This document shows positions 5,979 through 12,378 of a DNA stretch of 12,378 nucleotides, in pieces. This stretch comes from Spirogloea muscicola. Lineage: Eukaryota; Streptophyta; Zygnematophyceae; Spirogloeales; Spirogloeaceae. Location of the stretch: assembly GCA_009602725.1 (NCBI GenBank), contig WELB01000035.1:661548-673925 (forward strand). Direction: 5' to 3'. The translations under genes were made by a program, and so were the position numbers. Numbering within the stretch: position 1 is the stretch's first letter; every line of letters starts with the position of its first letter. Below the pieces are notes generated by a model. The model had not been told where the DNA came from and searched no databases. It saw nothing but the letters and a program-made list of their open reading frames with translations.

Positions 5979-8900
5979 TGTCGCCAGCGAGCCGAAGCAG
6001 GCCAGTACGTTCCGCCGCCGGACTTCTCTCGATCAGATGTCTTTGTGGCTGTGCTCAAAGCAAGGCTTACTTGGATCACCTCCCATCCGGAGCTTGCCTG
6101 CATTTGCCTCGACGTCGAGCACTCCTCGGTCTCATCAACACCTTGTGCCGCGCTGCATTTCCTTCGTTGATCTCCGCAATGAGAACCTGGTGAAGTACCG
6201 AAGAAAGTTCTTGGGAGGGGGGAGGGGTCATGACTGTGATTCTCGGCCTCAGCTCATCTTGCGGTTCTTGTGCAGCCGTTCCTGCCACAGCCAATCCTGA
6301 CTCAGACGACGTCTTTGCCGTGGCATCGAACATCAAGTACCACGCCAAGTTCACGCCTTCCTTCTCCCCCTCCGTGTTCAAGACGCCCCAAGCCTACGTA
6401 GCCTCAGCTGAGAGCGTGAGGGACATGTTGATCCAGGTCTGCTCCTCCGCCTGTTGGACCAAGTAGCAGACGCAGCAAGATTAAGTTGCTGTCAAGCAGC
6501 TGATGTCTGTGGCACGTACAAAGTATAGTATCTCCTCACTTCTATTGCTAGTTTTATTTGGCCTTCACTCTGCTTCATCGACTGAGTGTGTGTTGGTTGT
6601 GCTCAGCGGTGGAATGAGACTTACGAACATGTTACCAAGACGAATCCTAAGCAGACTTACTACCTCTCCATGGAGTGGCTACAGGTGTGCTCAATTAATG
6701 CCAGCAAAACCTCTCCTTTTATCGGCATAATGATTGCATAAAATTGCGTTCAAGTGCAGGAGCAACTCAAAGCCTGATAGGAGAGATGCAGCGATGCTAG
6801 TGGTATCAGAAGGACCAACTTCAACTCTCTCATTGTCACCTGGGCTTGGTATCACAGGGCCGCGCATTTCTCAATGCCATCGGGAATCTAGGAATGACCG
6901 ACTCTTACGGCGCTGCTCTACAAAAACTAGGTCATGACCTGGAAGCGATTGCTGAAGCTGTAAGCCTCTCTGACTGCTCAAATTGTGCTAATTGATGACT
7001 TTGCAAGCCTTTTGACAAGTACGTTGCTGGTGCCCAAATTCAGCTGTCTGTTTGATCTGATATAGTACATACCAGAATCAGGCCTTGCAAGTAACGCTGA
7101 AACCAGGTCAACAAGCGAGCACACATCATCTGATCGTGCTTCAGAATGTGTCTGCCCCACTGCTTGCAGGAGCCGAATATGGCCCTCGGGAATGGTGGCC
7201 TGGGCAGACTCGCCTCTTGTTTCTTGGACTCCATTGCTACCCTCAACTACCCTGCTTGGGGATATGGTCTGCGCTACCGATATGGCCTCTTCAAGCAGTC
7301 CATCTCTGCAGAGGGACAGATAGAGCAAGCAGAAAATTGGCTCGAGGTATGGAAGAGCGTCTTATGCATAGCAAGACAGTGATCAGTAAGGTAGAGCCTG
7401 GATATTATCTTGCTTTCAGAAGGCCTCTTGTCTCAGGCGCCATGTTCTGCTTGAAAGGCCTCTTGTCTTAGGCGCCTCGTCTTACGCCAGGGGGCCCTGT
7501 ACTCTCCTGGCTGTGCAGCAAGGAAATCCTTGGGAGATTGTCCGCCACGACGTTTCATATCCCATCAGATTCTTTGGGAAGGTAGCAGATGGCAAGTGGG
7601 AGGGAGGAGAGACGATACAAGCTGTTGCCTATGACATTCCCATCCCTGGTTACAGGTAGTGGCTACGTGCATGTCCATCTCATCTGTAAGCATATTGTAC
7701 TGGCCTTCGTGTGTTCACTCCTCCAGCTGACTTGTAGTCCCTGAAGTTAGTGCTCACAGGTAACCCTGCCCTCAGTAGTGCATGTCTACTCTGGGCTTGC
7801 TTGTGCAACAGGTCACTGGAAGCTGCAGACCACTTTACAGCCGTCCTTTCTGCGCAGGACCAAGAACACCATCAGCCTTCGCTTGTGGGATGCTGTGGTG
7901 CCACCTACTCAATTTGATCTTGTGGCCTTCAACTCGGGGGAGCATGAGCGTGCGTCATTAGCTGAGGCCAAGGCAAAGGAGGTATGCTCTGTGCTTTGGC
8001 ATTGGAGCAAGCACTTCATTTCAACCTGCTACTTTGCGGCAGATGATAGTGCTGCAAGATTGCTGATGTCGAATGCTCTTCTGACGAGCTTTCATTGTTG
8101 ACTACAGCTCTGCTTGGTTCTCTACCCTGGAGACAGCAGCATTGAAGGCAAAACCCTGAGGTTGAAGCAGCAATACATGCTCTGCAGTGCCTCTATTCAG
8201 GACATCATTGCTCGCTTTATTGAGCGAAGCGGCAGCGACCAACCCAATTGGTCAGATTTCCCAAACAAAGTTGCTCTCCAGATGAACGACACCCACCCAA
8301 CCCTCTCCTCTCCGGAGCTCATGCGCATCCTCATTGACGATAAAGCCCTGAGTTGGGACGAGGCATGGAAGATCACTCAAGCGTAAGTACTCGTTATTGC
8401 TTTGAGTGTGCTCGGAGCTTATTGACGCATTGCTCAAGCCCGGTGGCCTCATATAGTGCCCATAGTCAATTCATGATTAGAAGCCGGATGTACTGGTCAT
8501 CACCTTTGGACTTGCCTGCATTTGCTGGACAATGAGCTGACAAGAACCTGTTTTGATTTTTTGTGATGCCAGGACTGTGGCTTACACAAATCATACTGTG
8601 TTGCCGGAGGCTTTGGAGAAGTGGCCACTGGATCTCATGCAGAAGCTGTTGCCTCGTCACCTGGAGATCATCACCAAGATTGATGAGCAGGTGATTGACA
8701 AAGATCCATACCGGTGCCTGAATGTGCTTAGTGATGAGAAGTTGTGTGCTAGATTGTATGTGCCGCCTAGATTGCCTGACACTTTCATGCTTTGGTGACA
8801 CACAAAAGGCTTCTCACTACGACGCCCTTGTTGTCGTTACCTTTTCAGTTTATCAAAGAGGTCATTGAAGCAGAAAGCAAGACTGACAAGGCCGAAGTAC

Positions 8901-11591
8901 TGGCTAAGATCAAAGACATGAGAATCCTTGACAATGTTGATCTGCCTGAGAGTGTGGCCAAGAATTTTGCTGAACTGAAGAAGGAAAAGAAAGAGAAGAA
9001 GAAGGACAAGAAGGCTGACAAGAAGGCTGAGAAGAAGGCTGAGAAGAAGGCTGAGAAAAGCAAAGGCAAGGACAAGGATGACGTAGACGAGGAAGAGGAG
9101 GATGAAGAGGAAGAGCTAGGGCCTGCTGTGGTTCGCATGGCCAATCTCTGTGTCATCTCAGGTCATGCAGTGAATGGAGTTGCCGAGATTCACTCTGAAA
9201 TTGTCAAGCAGGACGTCTTCAATAACTTTTACAAGGTTATTTTTCATACTTGTCCAGTAAAGTAGCAATTGGTAGAGCAATTTTTACAAGCTCTTTTCAT
9301 ACTTGTCCAGTAATGTAGCAATGATAGAGAAAGTATTGAAGGAGCTGTTTTGGTTCTTCCTGGCGCCAACTCATTTAGAAGGACCACAATTTAGGCCATC
9401 GTGTTGACTCATTGGTTCGTACTTTGTCTTGTGTCCAGCTATGGCCGGAGAAGTTCCAGAACAAGACAAATGGCGTCACACCCCGACGCTGGATTCGCTT
9501 CTGCAATCCTGATCTCAGTGCAGTTATCACAAAGTGGCTCGGCAGTGAGGACTGGGTCCTGAATGCAGATCTACTTGCTGGCTTGAAGCAGGTCCGACTA
9601 TCTCAGTCATCCCTTGGTCGTTTGACTTCTGCTTCAAGCAAGGGCTGTGCACTTGGACTCTGTCTGGTATCCTGTCAGTCTCACATTTCACTTTCTTGCG
9701 GTTGCTGGAGCAGCATGCTGACAACAAGGACCTGCACAAGGAGTGGCTTGCTGCCAAGTACGCAGCCAAGGTGAAGTTGGTGGATTATGTGAAGAGAACC
9801 ACCGGCTTCACCATATCCCCAGACGTCATGTTTGACATTCAGGTACCTGAGCTGCGCATAGCTAGTTATGTATGTCCAAGCATTCCAGCTGATCGAACAC
9901 CCATTAGAGGTGCAGGTGCTGCTGCTGTGGGGTTCAGTATGCCCTGGTACTAGTAGCAAATGACATGTATAGAAAGGCAGTGCAACTAGATCAAGTGATT
10001 GTCAAGCCACTGGCAAGTGACAAGATCCAATGCGTCCTCCAAATGAAGGTCAAGCGGATTCACGAGTACAAGAGGCAGCTTCTTAATATTCTAGGTGTCA
10101 TCCTTCGGTACAAGAAGATGAAGGAAATGACACCAGAAGAGCGCAAGTGAGATACTGGGAACTTCCTCACCAATGCTCATGAATTCTTTGAGATTTGAAT
10201 GTGTTGCTCAGTTCCTTGTGGGATATCATACTACCTTCTCACTCTCCAAAGACTCTCACTTTCTAGGGAGGCCTTTGTCCCACGAGCGGTGATGTTTGGC
10301 GGGAAGGCTTTTGCCACGTACTGGCAAGCAAAGCGCATCGTGAAATTGATCACGGATGTTGCCAACACAGTCAACAATGATCCAGATATCGGTGACCTCC
10401 TTAAGGTGCACAAGCAGATGTAATATTCTGGGCTACCTAGCACGTGTTTTCAATCAGTCTACGAAGACCAGGCATTGCAGCAATTGTTGCTGTACACCAC
10501 TTTGACCTTGTGTACTTGGCCTGATGCAGGTGATTTTCATCCCTGACTACAATGTCAGCGTTGCCGAGATCCTCATTCCAGCATCAGAGTTGTCACAGCA
10601 TATCAGGTCTGCCACTGCTTTACTGCTAATATCCACCCGCTGCAATTTGGACCAACCCATGGGGGTCTTGACTGTTTGCCTCTTGGTTGCATGGCGTGCT
10701 TTGAATCTTGATGATGATACAATCTCTTATCTTGAACTCGAAATTCTCAAATGCAAAGTTCCTCTGTGTGCCCTGCAGTACTGCTGGCATGGAAGCTAGT
10801 GGCACAAGCAACATGAAGTTTGCTATGAATGGGTGCCTCATAATCGGGACATTAGATGGAGCCAATGTGGAGATTCGAGAGGAGGTTGGGGAAGACAATT
10901 TCTTCCTATTTGGTGCCTATGCTGATGAAATTGTCAATCTGAGGAAGAAAAGAGCCGAGGGCAAGGTAAGGTTATTGTGGCTTGCTGGGCGTTGTGGCTT
11001 GCTTCTGATTGGATATCTCAGTAACTTATGTGCTGTCACTGGCATACATCTTGCTACTTTATGCATGTCCTCATATTGTGAAAGCTATGCTGGAGCTGTG
11101 ACAGTTCACACCAGATCCTCAATTCGAGGAGGCCAAGGCGTTCATCAGGAGTGGTGCTTTTGGAGACTATGACTACGAGCCTCTCCTGGACTCTCTGGAA
11201 GGCAACGAGGGCTTTGGTCGTGGCGACTACTTTTTGGTTGGCCATGACTTCCCGTCCTATGTGGCGGCCCAGTTGGAGGTTGACAAGGCATACAAGGACC
11301 AGGATGTAAGTCGGAGCCATTAACGCTAGACCTCTAGGACGGCTTTGTCTGGCTTGGGGAGCATCTGGATGAGCTTCAGCTTTTTGCAGCAAGTGGGTCA
11401 TTTAGAGGTCCGACAAAGTATTGTCACTAACCCATATGTGCTGCATGTGCTGACGCATCTCGATTACCCTGCAGGGCTGGACAAAGTCATCCATCCTCAG
11501 CACAGCTGGTTCTGGCAAGTTCAGCAGCGATCGCACAATACACCAGTACGCTAAGGAGATATGGGGCATCACAGCACAGCCAGTGCCGTGA
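5889..11591 (+). CDS. PHS1: Plastidial alpha-1,4-glucan (starch) phosphorylase, GT35 family, Pho1/PHS1-type, 18 exons
   Basis: Reversible phosphorolysis of alpha-1,4-glucan to glucose-1-phosphate, PLP-dependent, in starch metabolism of the plastid. Proposed exons: 5889-6004, 6276-6436, 6607-6684, 6858-6959, 7170-7346, 7519-7655, 7858-7981, 8108-8382, 8573-8690, 8849-9235, 9439-9591, 9714-9842, 10049-10146, 10267-10405, 10530-10606, 10779-10965, 11105-11305, 11475-11591. They give 924 residues if N5920 is a spurious base; plant Pho1 is about 950-970. Landmarks: transit peptide then [10 protein letters not shown] (typical of Pho1 mature N-termini), YYLSMEW (110-116), [10 protein letters not shown] (157-166), MNDTHPTL (357-364), [11 protein letters not shown] (395-405), the charged Pho1-type insert (about 470-523), NGVTPRRW (569-576), [10 protein letters not shown] with phosphate-site K654, R655 and K660, FGGKAFATY, and SGTSNMKF with PLP-lysine K770. 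All expected catalytic residues are present. The ATG has A at -3 and G at +4. Several donors are weak (GTTATT at 9236, GTCCGA at 9592, GTAGTG at 7656), but family homology fixes the joins. Confidence 0.95.
5920..5920. other. Ambiguous base N that breaks the phosphorylase reading frame
   Basis: This is the only ambiguous base in the window. Counting it gives a coding length of 2776, which is not a multiple of three; leaving it out gives 2775 and joins a good start codon to the conserved [10 protein letters not shown] segment. It lies in GC-rich sequence 44 bases after a CCG repeat, where base calling is error-prone. Confidence 0.75.
7420..7476 (+). repeat. Direct repeat of 22 bases with 35-base period in phosphorylase intron 5
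   Basis: Copies at 7420-7441 and 7455-7476 share AAGGCCTCTTGTCT(C/T)AGGCGCC, and similarity extends upstream (TGCTT...A). They lie wholly in the intron 7347-7518. This looks like a recent local tandem duplication. Confidence 0.85.
8978..9115 (+). other. Pho1-type central charged insertion (L78/L80-like) in the phosphorylase
   Basis: Between the [17 protein letters not shown] block and [16 protein letters not shown], exactly where plant plastidial Pho1 carries its 78-80-residue insertion, this protein has residues about 473-518. Lys-rich [12 protein letters not shown] units come first, then an almost pure Asp/Glu stretch. It is shorter than in higher plants (about 54 residues including edges) and nearly devoid of Ser, Thr and Pro. 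The family insertion is thought to limit access to branched glucans and to be phosphorylated or cleaved; the low Ser/Thr content here argues for a different mode. Confidence 0.85.
9008..9055 (+). repeat. 12-bp minisatellite, four units, coding KKAD/KKAE repeats
   Basis: Four head-to-tail copies of AAGAAGGCTGA(C/G) begin at 9008, 9020, 9032 and 9044. They encode KKAD followed by three KKAE inside the central insertion. The last three units are identical at the DNA level, which indicates recent unit duplication. Confidence 0.95.
9225..9333 (+). repeat. Tandem duplication spanning the exon 10 / intron 10 boundary
   Basis: Two copies of about 54 bases lie at about 9225-9278 and 9279-9333, sharing TTTTACAAG, then TTTTCATACTTGTCCAGTAA, GTAGCAAT and a TAGAG motif. 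Copy 1 contains the real exon end ACAAG|GTTATT. In copy 2 the same position reads ACAAG|CTC, so it lacks the GT and is not a usable donor. Confidence 0.85.
10816..10818 (+). other. Codon for the PLP-binding lysine of the phosphorylase
   Basis: AAG in the motif [12 protein letters not shown] (residue 770 of the model). In GT35 enzymes this lysine forms the Schiff base with pyridoxal phosphate (Lys680 of muscle phosphorylase). Confidence 0.9.
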
Positions 11592-11659
11592 TTTTGTCAC
11601 TTGCATGTGGGATGCACAAGGCGGCAGCACAATAGCTGCAGTGCCATCTGACACTGTCA

Positions 11660-11693
11660 CAACAACATGGTCGTGAAACGACCTTGTCTGTTG
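11660..11693 (+). other. Imperfect 15-bp hairpin in the phosphorylase 3' UTR
   Basis: The arms CAACAACATGGTCGT and ACGACCTTGTCTGTTG pair around a GAA loop with one mismatch and one bulged base. The inner six pairs (GGTCGT/ACGACC) are perfect. It begins about 70 bases after the stop codon, so it should lie in the transcript. Confidence 0.6.
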
Positions 11694-11759
11694 CTGCAGT
11701 GGTGCACCCTACTCCACCAACCCATCTTTCTCTGCTGATTTTGGCAGCTGCTCTTTGGG

Positions 11760-11805
11760 TCATAGTGGTAGAGTGGTCAACATCATAGTGATAGAGTCGT
11801 CAACA
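11760..11805 (+). repeat. 23-bp tandem repeat, two copies
   Basis: TCATAGTGGTAGAGTGGTCAACA and its neighbour differ at two positions and abut exactly (11760-11782, 11783-11805). They lie in the 3' UTR or flank. Confidence 0.9.
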
Positions 11806-11836
11806 GACACTCGCCTCCCTGCTGTTTACCCGATGC

Positions 11837-11841
11837 TGTAA
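11837..11841 (+). terminator. Candidate TGTAA polyadenylation signal of the phosphorylase gene
   Basis: TGTAA is the dominant near-upstream polyadenylation element in chlorophyte algae. This copy is about 246 bases past the stop, a usual distance. It is a five-base motif, so a chance match is possible, and the signal would not apply if the organism is a streptophyte. Confidence 0.35.
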
Positions 11842-12050
11842 TTGAGCCGGTTGGCCCATCAGGACCCAATGGGACTGAACCCAGTCCTGCAGTCAGGCAC
11901 TTTATCATGAATGTAGCAGATAACCTATCTGGCAAGAGTTGCTAGTGCTCAGACCTGCAGTGCAAAGCGACCACACCCATCCACTAAGTCATGTTGTTCT
12001 GGCATGCGACCTCGTGGAGGTGAAGTTAGCTGAAGGTTATTGTGCTTAAG

Positions 12051-12072
12051 CTGCTGTGATGCTCTACAGCAG
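12051..12072 (+). other. Small perfect hairpin (7-bp stem, 8-base loop)
   Basis: CTGCTGT at 12051-12057 pairs with ACAGCAG at 12066-12072. No T-tract or gene context gives it a function. Confidence 0.4.
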
Positions 12073-12234
12073 GGAGATCAATTTGAGGAGTCGCCCAACC
12101 TCATGACAGGCAGATCCTGTTGGCCAGCCTACAAAGGCAGACAGCTGACCTTGACAAGGAACGCGTCATAATCTTCTGTGTCAGAGCAGCAAAGTCACGA
12201 GCACATTTCAGATGTGATTACCTCAAATGCACAT

Positions 12235-12378
<144 letters not shown>

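Larger units (their letters stand above)
11592..12234 (+). other. Phosphorylase 3' UTR and downstream flank
   Basis: No gene is recognisable on either strand. The stretch holds a strong hairpin at 11660-11693, a 23-bp tandem repeat at 11760-11805, a TGTAA polyadenylation-type signal at 11837-11841 (about 246 bases after the stop) and a second smaller hairpin at 12051-12072. Confidence 0.5.

Noticed and set aside
5760-6170. Poly-Pro / poly-Ala proteins over the CCG repeat
   Set aside because: These are trivial translations of a trinucleotide repeat; downstream they leave the phosphorylase frame and run into intron 1.
8845-9156. Minus-strand Ser/Phe-rich frame
   Set aside because: It is the exact antisense of the Lys/Glu-rich insert of exon 10.
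9965-10048. Extra coding segment before VKRIHEYK
   Set aside because: The frame is open, but in GT35 enzymes MFDIQ joins VKRIHEYK directly. The nearest GCAG acceptor here gives the wrong phase, so I treat it as intron.

Overview
The window is a nuclear fragment of a photosynthetic eukaryote, most likely a green alga (Viridiplantae). The signs are two intron-rich genes with short spliceosomal introns of about 80-300 bases, 3' splice sites mostly of the GCAG type, very GC-rich 5' exons, and two plant/algal protein families: a galectin-GT31 galactosyltransferase and a plastid-type starch phosphorylase with its characteristic central insertion. The exact lineage cannot be fixed by reading alone; a trebouxiophyte-like chlorophyte is my guess, and a streptophyte alga is not excluded.

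Layout: 1-122 is a pure T run that cuts off the start of the first gene and looks like an assembly artefact. 123-4225 (+) is a 12-exon gene for a type II membrane protein with a galectin-like module and a GT31 catalytic domain, resembling the hydroxyproline O-galactosyltransferases that start arabinogalactan chains on cell-wall proteins. 4226-5888 is 3' UTR, intergenic DNA and promoter. It holds no convincing gene but contains a small family of hairpin-forming repeats in both orientations, a pyrimidine-rich promoter-proximal stretch, two GACGTC elements and a CCG microsatellite. 5889-11591 (+) is an 18-exon gene for a plastidial alpha-glucan (starch) phosphorylase. 11592-12234 is 3' UTR and flank with a strong hairpin and a short tandem repeat. 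12235-12378 is G24 followed by T120, again artefact-like.

Exon joins were chosen by hand from GT-AG sites, phase agreement and family homology. All eleven junctions of gene 1 are phase-consistent (2532 nt, 843 codons plus stop, start missing). All seventeen of gene 2 are phase-consistent (924 codons plus stop), provided the single ambiguous base N at 5920 is a spurious extra base. The two genes lie head-to-tail about 1.7 kb apart. Both act on carbohydrate, but in different compartments (Golgi glycosylation versus plastid starch turnover), and nothing shows that they are co-regulated.

I see no wholly new system. The most interesting points are the unusual Lys/Glu-rich, 12-bp-repeat-driven version of the phosphorylase central insert, the hairpin repeat family between the genes, a duplication that copies a 5' splice-site region, and the degenerate galectin sugar-binding motif.
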